From contig OZ038397.1 of NCBI GenBank assembly GCA_964036045.1, positions 27,993,640-28,057,639 of the forward strand: a DNA stretch of 64,000 nt, read 5' to 3'. Position numbers and translations under genes: made by a program. The stretch comes from Eutreptiella sp. 'Long Island Sound 2002' (taxonomy: Eukaryota > Euglenozoa > Euglenophyceae > Eutreptiales > Eutreptiaceae). Below, in pieces: positions 43,390 through 55,400 of this stretch. Every line of letters starts with the position of its first letter. The stretch's first letter is position 1. The notes beneath the pieces are model-generated. The model did no database searches. It saw only the letters and a program-made list of their open reading frames with translations, and was not told the origin of the DNA.

Positions 43390-44210
43390 TTCCTTTTTGC
43401 TGCCCGTTGCACCACCACACCGCCTCTACACCCCCTCTACACGCAAACATCCGCTGCACGGCCTGTCCTGTAAACAGCCTCTGCACCGCCTCTACACAGG
43501 CCTCGGCACAGCCTCTGCACAGTCTCTAAAATAGCCACGACACAGCCTCTGATCAGTGCCAACACGGCCTCTACACAGTCTCGATGCAGCCTTCAAACCG
43601 ACTACACACAGCTCCTGTGTGGCCTCTCAAGTCTCTCTCAACAGAACAGTACTCGATCAAGTGACTCGTTGAAGTGACTCGATCAAGTGCTTTGATGAAG
43701 TGACTTGATGAAGTGACGACACAGCCTCTACACAGCCTCCGCACAGTTTCTCATAGCCACTACACAACCTCTGATCAGTGTGAACACGGCCTCTAGTCCC
43801 AAGACAGCCTTCAAACCGACGATTCACAGTGCTTGCACGGCCCCTCAACAATCTCTCCACAGAACAGCCCCTACAGACCTTCTGCACAGCCACTACGCCG
43901 CAACTACACAGCCTTCGAACAGCGTCGACACAGCCTCTACACAGCCCCTACACAACCTCCAAACACCTCTACACAGCCTGTCCTGCAAACCGCCTTTGTA
44001 CAGCCTCTGCACAGCCACTACCCGACCTGCACAGAGCTGCTAAAAAGCCCTACAACGCCTTCGCACAGCTTCTACACAGCCTCTGCACCGGCGCCCCACC
44101 GCCTCCAATCATCCTCTATGCCGTCTGTAAAGAGCCTCCACACAGCCACGGCAGAACGGCCACGTACCTACCACACAGCCTCTACACACGCCACTCCACA
44201 GGCTTTGATG
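43390..44210. repeat. Degenerate CCTCTACACAG-type repeat field
   Basis: About 800 bp dominated by imperfect 11-12-bp units such as CCTCTACACAG, CCTCTGCACAG and CCACTACACAG, with a GTGACTCGATCAA sub-array near 43.66 kb. No exon signal. Confidence 0.85.
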
Positions 44211-44711
44211 AAGGCGGCGGGTCGGGCATGTGCACCAAGCTGGTGAATAATGGGGCCGGGGCCGGGGGCCACACCCATTGCGCTGTAAATTGTGTAAATT
44301 TTTGTAAATTGCACGGAGAATGGAGTACATTTCTGTAAATTTTTGTAAATCCGGTGTATATCGGGTGTTTCAAGTGCTTTGCATGCTATGAGATGTGGGG
44401 GTGCCGATTTTTGCTATGCGGAAATCTACGGCATGTTTGGGAAAATTTACACCAATTTACGCAATGTGGGGCCGGGGGCCAAAAACCATGTACACCCCCG
44501 TAAATAACCCGCTTGATGTGCACAGATGCCTTTGAGGGGTGGGCAGTCCCTATGCTGGCAGCATACGATGTTTGCAGCCTCCCTTGTATCACGTGTGCAG
44601 ACCTTCCTTGGGTCTCACATGCCCCCCCACCCCCTGTCTAAAAGGGAGCGCCAGAATTTGTAGGTTCGTATTTCCCCCCGCACGGAATCCCCCCCCCCCC
44701 CCCCCCGGGCA

Positions 44712-44850
44712 CCTTGAGCACCAAACCTCAAACCGGGGGTGGTGGATTTGGGATCGGGTCAGCTACGACGATGTGCTCTGTCCTTCGTGTCATCCCAAAG
44801 GGCACTGAGGATGTGACCAAAACGACAATCAGGAGAACAGGCAGAGAAGG
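44712..44850 (+). repeat. Dispersed repeat D, copy 2
   Basis: Partner of 39693-39830; both contain GATGTGCTCTGTCCTTCGTG and an ACAATCAGGAGAAC block. Confidence 0.8.
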
Positions 44851-45281
44851 GGTGTGTAGTGGGGCTCAGGGTCTCGCGCCCCCATGTCTTATCCTTTGCA
44901 GACCGCTCCCACCGCCTGAAAGGCACTTCAAGTGCAGACCACCGCGGCCACTCCCCAGCCCCTCAGGCGCAGGTGTGCTTTGCTCACTCATCACTAGAGG
45001 CGTCCATAGACCGTGCAGAGGATTGAATGCCAGGCCCCAGTCCACGACCCCCCGCCTGCGCGAGGCCCCCCCCCTCCCTCTCTCTCCTTTTTGGGATGCC
45101 CTGTGCTTCACAACCGGCGATGTAGCGGTACCTCTCCCCCACATGTACATACCAGTACCCCCTCTTGCAAGAGCCCATTTCCAGCTCCACGCACACCAGC
45201 AGTATACTAACGCTTACCGCACCTGAGTGACCTGCTGCGGGAGTTCCGGCTCAGCAGCTCAATACCAGACGGGTCCGCACG

Positions 45282-46045
45282 ATTTTAGATTCTCGCGCCA
45301 AACCTCACTTTCACACCACACAGGCATCAAAATAAGTCCACTGTAGACTGTTGTAGACACAACAACATAAATGGTTCGTGTAAGTTGGTTTAGTTTTAGC
45401 GTCTTCCATTTTGGGATCATCCATCATCGTCATCCTCCATCATCCAATTCGGCACGCTGCCCAAATGGCCTCCATGAGAAAAGGGGTGGGGGGCGGGCAT
45501 GGCTGTGGGAGTTAGACATTCAAGACTTCTTTCCCTCCCTCGACCCGCAAGGATGTCCTCGAAGCCCTAGCACAGGTACATCGCTTGGTGAGCCTGGCAA
45601 GGGGAAAGAGGGAGGCGAACCATGAACTGAAATTGACTATTTGTAAGGACGATAAGCACCGGGACCATTTCGGTGTGGGGTATGCAGAAAATTTCGACCC
45701 AACCAGGGGGACAATTGTAGATTCTCGGGCCAAAACCCACTTCCACAAACAGACGTCAAAAGTCAAAACAGGTCCACTGGACACCGTGACAAACACAACC
45801 GTAAAAGTGGTTTTTGGGATTCAGCATCGGCGATTTTGGGATCATCCATCATCATCATCCAGCATGCAATCCCCAAGCAGGGTCACGCTAGTAGATTCTC
45901 AGGCCGAAACCCACATTCACACCAAAACAAACATCAGAACAGGTCCACTCTACACTGTTATTGACACCGTTTAAATGGTCTTTGGAATTTAGAATCTGCA
46001 ATTTGGAGATCATTCATCATCATCAGCCATCATCCAAACCACAAT
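45282..46045 (+). repeat. Three diverged copies of a ~170-bp unit
   Basis: Units at about 45284-45455, 45719-45870 and 45894-46040 share TAGATTCTC, GGCC.AAACCCAC, ACAGGTCCACT and TTTGGGATCATCCATCATC. Spacing is uneven, so these are a dispersed local amplification rather than a clean tandem array. Confidence 0.75.
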
Positions 46046-46335
46046 CGGGGTCATCATTTTGTACGATATGTTGATCCTTTTGCGTCGTATACCATGTGGA
46101 GAAATTTTTTTTGAAAACTTTTCCGTCCGAGCCGCTTCGCAGGCCATATTCCATATCATCTTATAAATCCCGGCACGAAAGCCCATTTCTCCAACACCCC
46201 AACCCTTTGCTGAGCAAAGTTCAAGTCGCCTTGGTCCAAAGAATCTGTTCTCAAACAACTCTATGGAAAACAGTGAGGTCTGGCCCTTCCATCCCACTTC
46301 CCAGACCCCCCCCCCCCTCCCGCCCTTAATGCAAA

Positions 46336-46458
46336 ATGGGCTCGAAGGCCCCCCCTCCCCGGAGGTACAGCCGGAGTGACAGGGAAGCTGGGTTCTCCAC
46401 CCAGAACGCGTCCAACAAGAGGGTCATCGTGCCGAAGTGCACGCCACTGGCTGAGCAG
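46336..46458 (+). CDS. Velvet-like gene exon 1
   Basis: The ATG starts MGSKAPPPRRYSRSDREAGF; 41 codons, donor CAG|GTCAGC, phase 0. Confidence 0.5.
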
Positions 46459-49400
46459 GTCAGCGAGGACGGGCGCCCCCCCACAGGCCAGGGTTTGGCT
46501 GTGGGAGGGCGTACCGCCAGGACCGGGCCCTGGGGAAGGGGGCGGGGGCGGGGCAGTGGGCCGGATGCGCGTGGCTGCTTTGCTGCCCCCGGCGAAGGGA
46601 ACGGAATGGTGCTGTGCTTCATCCGCGTGAAGTCCCCGTGGAACGAGTGGGCGGGTTGCGGCCTCGAGACAGCCCCGAGGCCGTGTGCTGCACCGAGGCT
46701 CCACCTGCCCTTTTGATGCAGGTGCCCCCCCCGCTGCCGGATCCGAACATTTATCCGCCCAACATTTACCCGTCGTACCTGCCCCCAGCAGCCGCCGTGC
46801 CACCCCGAAGTGCCGCATTCTCCGTACCATCGACGGCTTACTATGCCTCACCGCCGCAGGTGTGTTGGCGCACAGACGTCTGCAGCTCCATCCCTCTTCC
46901 TCGAAAAGCGCCCTGTGCACGGCCAGATCAATGATGGAGGGGTCCTGCACAGAAAAGGCCATACGCTCAAGACACAGCGTATGTTTGACCCCGGGCTCCT
47001 GTTGCAACTTTTCGCCCTCCTCATCCCCCGTTCTCGGGGAGAGCGCCTCCAAATTTCCGCTGTCTGGGAATCACTGCTTGAGAAGGGCCTGCCGGCGCTC
47101 ACAGGTCACTGAAAAGACATGGCACAGGATGCGGGCCATACCACGCGGGCCCCAACCGGCCTTCCTGGACCCCCACCCCCCCCGCTCTGCCGCCTCAGAA
47201 CCCACACCCCCATCCCTCTGCTTTCCAGGACCAGCCCTCGCATCCCCATCCGCAGACTCAGCCATCGACCTTGCAGGCCCCCCCCTACGGTCCCACGGCC
47301 CCCTCCGCCGCCCCGTATGTGCAGAGTGCCCCTGCTCCCGAGCCCGAGCCCATTGCCCAGATGACCCTCCTGCACACCCTCCAGAACACGTGCGTCAGCG
47401 GCCAGCCATTCCCGCAGCAGGTGGCAAAGTCCGGGCCTTGCGTGTCCCCGTGCTGTTGTGTGGTGTTGTTGTGCCGTCGGTTTCAAGGGGACAAAGCTTT
47501 GTGGTCCTTGACCGCTTGCACTCGGCCATTGTCACGTTTTGGTTTGGTCTGGGGTCAGGCTTAGATGGGGCCTCCTCCTGCACCTGTGGGAGCAAGCCAC
47601 CAAGCACAGAAGCAGCCCTGGTGGTTTTTTTTTGGGGGGGGGGGTCCTCAGTTATGATGCCAGGCAGCCCCCCCCCCCCCCCAAATGAACAGTGGCTAGA
47701 ACCTCCTCCCTCTGGGGGGAGGGTGCGTATCCAAGTTATATGCCCCCACGCAATGTAGTGCTCCGCCCCCCCCCCCCCCCCGCAAAGGGAAGGTGCCCTA
47801 GCTTTGTGAGCCACGCGTTGGCTCATCACAAGCCCCCTTCCATATCCACCTCTTGCCCTCCCTCTAACCCTGACCTGTGCAGCAATATGGTTAGGGTAGG
47901 CTAGCTATGATGGTTAGGCTGCATTGGACGTTCACAGTCCTAGACATAGGGAAGGGCGTAAGCCCTGATGCAGTCAGGAACATTTTCCATCCCCCCCCCC
48001 CCTCCCATGGAGCCCCCAACCCACCAGTTTGTGGCAATAGGGAACAGCCAATTGGGGCGCCAATAGCACCCGGAAATTTTTTTTTGGCCGTGCTCAAAGG
48101 GTTGGAAAATTGCTTCCGCCCACCGTGTTTTTCCCTAAAATGCTCCAATTTGAATAGTGAGTTCACATTTTCAATTCAGTTTCCCCCACCACCTTGGCCT
48201 AGGGTTATGTCGCCATATGGATTTCTCTGTGGGGACCCCGAGAAGGTAGGGGTTCCGTAGCCATATTGAGTTCTTCCCACCATGGAGACCCCGAGAACGC
48301 AGAGGATATGTAGCCATATTGATTTCTCCCCATAGAAGGCATGGGTGGTGTACCCATTTTATCCCAGTATGGTACCATGGGGTAGGGAAAAAATGCAAGG
48401 GTAGGAAACATCCATGGGGTAGGAAAAGTACCCAACGATAGGAAAAGTTTGCAATGGTAGGAAATTCTTCGTACTATGGGGAGCGGTAGAAGGCATGAGT
48501 TATGCAAGTCTTCCGATTTCTCCCCCTTTTGGGGACCCGGAGAAGTGTAGAAATATCGTTCTGCTACCTCGCGCGGTGCCGCACTCAATATTGAGTGTCG
48601 GCGAAGCATGGAGCGAGAGTTACCGGCATTGTTTGGTATGTGGAGGGCAACCCGGGAGTGGAATTCCAGAGCACAATGGGAAGTGTGCTGTGTGTGACGT
48701 GGTGTTGTTGTTCTTATTGTTGCACCACGTCCGCAAGCCGATCCTACTGATCCTTTCAGTAGCGCCCACAACATTCCGCATTTGAAGATTGTTGTTGGGC
48801 AAGAGACGGTGGTGTGTTGCTTCCCGGGATTCCCCCAGCGCATGTAGTTGGTGGGCATACCAGCACATGGTGCCGCACATTACTTGTTGGGACACCATAG
48901 GGAAGGCAAACAAGGGACATCCCTCGCAGTCTCGGTTTTGCAGAGGGTTGTGTCACATAGCGGTGACGCGCACTGGTAGAAGGTCCATACCAATTGCTTT
49001 CTCACATACACAAAGTTGCATGTGGGTAAAGCATGGAAGGGCTCAAAATGCAGCCTATGCATGAAAGCGCCTACTCCATGTCTTCTGAAGTCATGCAGCA
49101 GGTGGTTGTGTACCACTGTTTTACACCACCACATGCAAGCGGCGCATCCCACCGTGGCCCCACGCCCCACCATTTCGTTGTTTTGGAGTTGGGCCTGCAG
49201 CGAAGAAGGAAGCACCATTGTCCATTCTTGCCCTCGTAATGCCTATAGATGTACCAGTCAGTACGGCTAATAGTAGTTCCACCTCAAGTTTGGGATGTGA
49301 TGAAAACCATTACACTGCAGTTTTCGAAGTTGTTCAGTGTCTTACATTGCGGCAGCATTGTTCCTTGCTAGGGTGCCTTTGCCGGTTCAATTGTGTGTCT

Positions 49401-52400
49401 GCCGGAATACCCTACTATTTTTAATTTTTGATGAATGGTGAAAGAAGTTTTCGTCAGCGAAGGTCAGTCTTCTTTTGTTTGGACGGGGGGGACGTAGAAA
49501 ACCCGAGGGATACATCAGGCGTCAGGCAGTTTGGTGCCCCTGTGGACAGACAGACTGCGAATCCCCGGCAGCGCACAAGACAGACACTCGGCCCCCGGGA
49601 AAAAGAAAGCGACCAAGGGTGGCACCAAAAGTATGTGCGTCCAGCCAAAAGCCAGGGCAACACTCGCTGTCTCACGACGTGAGCACGCCTGGAGGGGCAG
49701 CACGCGTTCCCTCCCCCACGCACATGTCTGCGCGCGCGCACGCGATGCAGCGCGCGCGCTGTGTGCGGTGTGCTGTGCCCCGTGTGCCTCCGGAACCAAT
49801 CGCGACCACTCGTAGGCCCCATGGCACACAGGGCAGGGCAGATACAGCGACTTGTGTATATTCAAAATGCTCAGCATGAAATGGGGAATTCAAAAGTGCA
49901 CCCCAAACTTGAAAGGAATTTTGACGCCCCACTCCCTCTGGACCCCCTGCTCATGCTGGGTCGGGTTTCCCCCCCCCTGGAACTGAACTGAACTGAACCG
50001 CCCCCCGTGCTGTATGCAGCGATGCCAGGTGCAAACAAACAATGTGCTGTGCTTACATGCGTCCAAGCCAACCAGTTTCAGAAGCTGTTGTGGATGTCTT
50101 TGTTACTCTCAGTATTCCCGAGGTTCTGTCCACACTGTCCTTCTGCTTGCCTGATGCAGTCAAACCTGACCTGACTACACAAAGGCTCACAGAGGTCATC
50201 ATCCTTTTTCCCTCCCATTCTCTGTAGCCTATCATCAACTTCAAGGACTTCAACGGCAAACTGCTTTTGTGGGACCGGCCCACAACAGCGTATTTTGTGC
50301 CCCATGATTGTTCCGTATTGCATGATTCCGGGTGCTCCTCCATTGCCACCCGGTGTTCTGCTGCATAAGTTTGGCTGGCCAGGGCATTGTTGTCCCTGTT
50401 TGCTGTGCATGAATCCGGAGATGGTCAGGCAGCTGGTCAGGATAGCAGAGAGTCAGGCTATGGGTGCAGAGAGAGCATGTGGGCATGGGTGCAGGGATGG
50501 AATAGAGACAGGGATGCAGCTTCGGAAGCAGTGTATGTACAGAGCGGGAGACGTTCGCATTGTGACAGGAATGCAGGCACACAGGGACCAAGAGGGGACA
50601 CGGGGGTTTAGCCATGAAGATCAGGAGGCCCACCCCAAAGTATAAGCAAGGGTTGCTTCTGTTTGGTTGGTCGTGTCAGGCCTGCCTGGGGAGTTGCGTC
50701 CATTTGGGGTTGCTTCTATTCGGGCGTTATGGAGGTTTCTTTCTCCTCACCGCCTGCAAGTTTGCGCAGTGCTCCCATGAATTGCCTGGTCAGCCTCATG
50801 GTTGATAGTAGCTCCCCACATGCCTGTCTCTCTCGTCTTTATGCCTGCACGCCTAAACCGCTATGCTTGCATCCCAGTATCCATCTGTATCCATCAGTAT
50901 CAGTATCAGTATCCGTCTGCCCTGTCTCGGCGCCCCAATCCTCGCATGGACGGTGCATGGAAACTATGCACGTACAAGGAGCATAGAAGGCACACAGAAT
51001 GCACATGGACGGCAGATAGAAGGCGCACAGTGGGCGCATGGAAGGCATCTAGCAGCTGCAGGGAAGGCCTACAGAAGTGCCTCTATGCCATACTCTTATC
51101 TTTCTCCCTACCTCCCTGTTTTTCTTGTCTTTGTACTTGTATACCATTATCCCTGTCACGATGACAATGCCCTTGCAACCCTGTCTCCCTCCCTATGTTC
51201 TTGTTTCTATGCACACACCCTTGTCTCTTTGCCTACTTTCATGTCTCTATACCTGAGCCGCCCCCCCTAAAAGAAACCAGGGTTCCATAACAAGCAACAC
51301 CCAATAAAAGCAACACCAAACGCAGCGACCAGGAGCAGGGGGGGGGGAAATTAATTTTCCGCAATTTTCCGCAATTTATCGCAATTTTCCGCAATTTTTC
51401 CGCAATTTTTCTGCTCTGCCCTTCTTACGTGCCTGCAGGTGGCCCTTGTTATCAATGCTGAACCATACTGGTGTACACAATTTTGTAGAACAATGAGACT
51501 GCTTTTTGCCCACGCTTGAAGATGACAACATCCGCCGCCTTCGGTTCATGCTTCAATTCCATGGTGATATTGAGGGGCGCCTCCTGTAATTGTGCTGCCC
51601 ATGGACCTTTTGTATGACTGAAAAAAATCTGAGCCACCTGTCCAGAACTGTTGCACCTTCAGGGTTACGGAGGGTTGCTTACAATGTCGCAATATTCCCG
51701 CAATTTTCCCGCAATTTTCCCGCAATTTTCCCGCAATTTTCCCGCAATTTTCCCGCAATTTTTCGCAATTGTTTCGACCCCCCCCCCCCCCTGCCAGGAG
51801 CAGAGCAGCCAAGCGCTTGGGAGACCAAATCAATCGCCAAATCAAACAGTTCTGTTTTTCTTGAGGTGCCCTCTGTGATGAAGTGCACGCCGATGAATAC
51901 ACAGCGTTGTGCCCCTCCCCGATGTGCGCGACGCTCTTGAAGGGCTCGGGCACTGGAGGCCGTCGTATGCCATTTTCCCTCGCTTCACCGGATTGCCCTC
52001 GCCTGTGCTGCACCTGCACTGCAACACCGCAAGCGCGCGCACACACAAAACACACTTTCAGAAAGTTGTCTCGTGCGTCTCCACATGGTGCAGTGTGTGG
52101 GTATCCCTGTGTCTACTCGTGCATCCCTGTCGACCGGCAAAACCCAGGTCTCTATGGCACATCCTTGTTCTTCAGTGCTGCCATTGACAGTCTTATTGAC
52201 GTTCAAAGAAGCAAACTTGCTCACCCCCACGGTAAGCCCTTCGTGGACGGGCACACCGTGTACCCCAACCGCGTTGGCCTGGCGGTGTTCACCCATTTGA
52301 CGATCACGGCTCCCGAGGGACTGTATAACGTCACCTTCTGCAGCGACGGTGTGCCTGCGCAATGCGAGGGGCCCGCCCCCCCCCCCCCCCGCCCCGTCCG

Positions 52401-55400
52401 CCGCCAAACCGCCACCACACCACCCGCAGGTGCCTCGAGCCCCTGGCCCCTGAATTCACCCCCTGGGTTTGTGATTGATAAGTTGTGTCTCTCACCCCCG
52501 GTGACTTACATAGAGACGCATTGAACCTTGTGGGGCTGAGCTAGAGGTGGGGATGTGTTTTTCACTAAGTCTACGACTGTGCACGTGGCCCGAAAGCCCA
52601 TCGCCCTGTTGCCGACCCGCACGCCCTCCCCACCATAAGCCACGCCGCATGAAGTGCGGTCCAGAATCCAAGACCCCTGCGCCCTCGGGCGGCTCCAACT
52701 CGCTTTTGGGGGAGCGGGGACCATCCCGATGTCGAATGCAGTGGCATGAGAAAGGGAGCCGAAGAGGTCAAATCAAAATTGGTGGTGTTGTTGCGTGCAC
52801 CTAAAAACGATGCGATGCCCGGAGTGGAAAGTGGATGTGGTCTCCGTGCAATGTGCCTTCGGTGTGGTTGCGGGGCTGAAGGTATTTGCCCTGCTGCTGT
52901 GGTCGTTTGCAGGATTGCTTCGGGTGCAAAGATGACGTTTGAGGTTCTGGACGTCCAAAGTGTTGCAGGGGGCGGAGCTGTTTTTATATCTTGACAAACA
53001 TCAATCCAAATTTGGGGGCCTGACAATATTAGTCTCGGGGGGCATCCCATCTCAGGTGCTTAACGGGGGAGGGGAGGGGAGGGGGGTGGCAGTGCCTGAA
53101 GTGCGTGGCAAATTGGCCTGAGATATGTGCCTGCGGGGCAAGGCAACACCTGCCCGCAGCCCCCAAAGTCATGACGTTAGCGGGTGGGGCATTGTCACGG
53201 CGGCGTCATGAACGGGCTCCCAGCCTCTCACGCAGCCCTGAGCATAGCTCCAACAACGCCACCACACGCGACAACCTTCACGTAACCATGCCTTGGGGGG
53301 GGGGAACCCTCTTAGAGGGGGGAGGGGCTAACCTATGCCGAGGTGTATTGCCCCCCCCCCCCCCCACGCCCATGCAGGCCCGCCCCAGGCCACCTCCCTG
53401 TCCGGCCCCCAGCTCATGGCCCTAGCGCATGCGCGTCACTCCGCCCTTTGGAACGTGCCGCAAACCTTCGCAGGAGCCGAGGATTTGCTTTGCGAGGGCG
53501 TCCACGTCTTTGCGTCGGACGCCCCCGCGTCCCCTACCCCGCGACAGCGCGCCCCCGTTGTCCCGGTTCAGCTGCAGTCGCAGCAGCCGCAGCTCGCCTG
53601 CAGTCAGCTGCAGCTCCCGCCGCGGTCGGCGGCCGAGGAGGTCCATGCCCCCATCGCCGACCAGAGCAGCTCCTCGCCTCACCCCACGCCCCGCCCGCAG
53701 CAGGAGCCGTCCCCCGCTCCCCTGCAACGGAGCCCCCAACAGAGCCCCCGGATCCGCACACACCCCACGCGCGAGGCCAACGCATCGCGGAGCCTGGACA
53801 TGCAGGCGATGGAGTCCCCCTTCAGACGGCAGGTGCAAAGGGCCTGAGCGCAGGGCACTGCGGCTGGCGGTGCAGGATCAGGGCTGGTGTGTGTGAAGGG
53901 GGGCGCGGGGTGGGGGGCAGGCTTTACATTGCGGGGGGCCTGTTGGCACTCCGGGGTCTGCCTCACAAGGATACCGCTTTACAATACCCCCCTCCAGGGA
54001 TGCATTGGAACGGGGGCAGGTGCCCGCCCACCCCTTCCAGGGCACCCAGCCTATGCCAAGTGCCAGCTTCAATGGCATTGTATTGTGGTGTAACCGACAG
54101 TAACCGCCCGCAACCGCTTTGGCAACCTCCTCCAACCGCCTATCGAACCGCCTATCGAACCGCCTCTGGGGTCCCTTTCCTTCGAATGCGCCCCAGCCTC
54201 CCTCTCTGCACACAGAAAGGCGCCTAGGCCCACAGGGCTCTTCCTTCCCTGCCCATGTCCCCTTCGGCCTGACGAGGAGGTCACTGCCCACTGCCTGTGC
54301 CCTGTCTGCATCCCGGGTCGGCGTGCCTGGGGTAGTTAGACCGTAGTACATAGTTCCACCGGAAACAGGACAGCCGCCCGACACCCCAGCGCACCACTGG
54401 GCGTGTCACTGACCATCGGCGTCACACCCCGACTCTCGACGATGGGGTCTTCGGGAGTGTTCGGAGGCGTCTGTTGGTGGCCCTTTTTGAGCATAGCCGC
54501 AGGACTCCACAGCTTTGGTCGAAGCCCTGTTTTCAGGGCCTGCCACATCTTTTGAGTGCAGGTAGGGCGTCACGGAGCCAGGGCCGCTCCGAAGGGACCA
54601 TCGTAGCATACCCCAAGGCATGATGTTTGATGTCCAACCCCTTGTAAAATCATTATTTTGCCCAATAAGACCATCCCCCAATGGATTTTTTGATTCTGAG
54701 GCCTCTATCCCCTAAAACTGGATAACACTTTTTTGAGGGGGGGGTGGGGGGGTGGGGGGTCAAAAGTTTTTGCTGAGCAGGCTGCAAGCAATGGGAGACA
54801 CATTTGTGTCACGTCGTCCCGTGGTCGAATGGTACCGCACCCGCCCGCAGAATTTCGGGTCGGTGTTTCGAATCCCGGTCGTTCGAATTCTGGTCGGTGA
54901 GCGCCGGCACCGCTGCCGTATTGGCCGAACCGGGGTTCGAACCGCTGACCCAAAACTCTACAGTCTTCTGCATTACCACTCGACGGCTGCCAATACTGAC
55001 GTTCATTGTTCTCCCCACTGCTTGGACCTGTGTCTGCCACTGGCAAAAAACCCACAGTGTGCCATCGGGGCTGAGGGAGTGTGCCGCTTGGTAGTTCTGG
55101 GGGTAGGTACGTTGATGGGGGGGGGGTGTCCCGGCCATTGGGTCTGGGGGCGGAGGGGGCGGGTTCAAAAACTGTGAGAGGTGGGGGGCCCGCTCAGTTA
55201 TCCCCGACCCCCGGGGGGAAATAGTTCACTGGGTGTGAGGGTGGGACCGTTGTCCCTCTGCTCAGAAGTGCTGCTTCTGCCCCTTGGCTCTGGCACCTCT
55301 CCCATGCCGGTGGTGGGGCTGTGCGCATGCGCAGTGCCGCACACCACGCACGTGCTTTGGGGGTTGTTCACGGTTGTTGTGCTGTGCTGTTGCGGTGGGT

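Larger units (their letters stand above)
44211..46335. other. Interval before the velvet-like gene
   Basis: Contains a TGTAAATTTTTGTAAAT patch near 44.3 kb, dispersed repeat D copy 2 and a three-unit repeat. A possible promoter region for the gene starting at 46336 is at its end, but no element is clear. Confidence 0.35.

Noticed and set aside
46326-47052. Minus-strand frames opposite the Pro-rich exons
   Set aside because: They are shadows of the plus-strand exons, which have matching acceptors, donors and phases.
54818-54985. Functional tRNA genes
   Set aside because: Anticodon loops are 12 and 6 bases and the T-stems do not pair, so only tRNA-like status is supportable.
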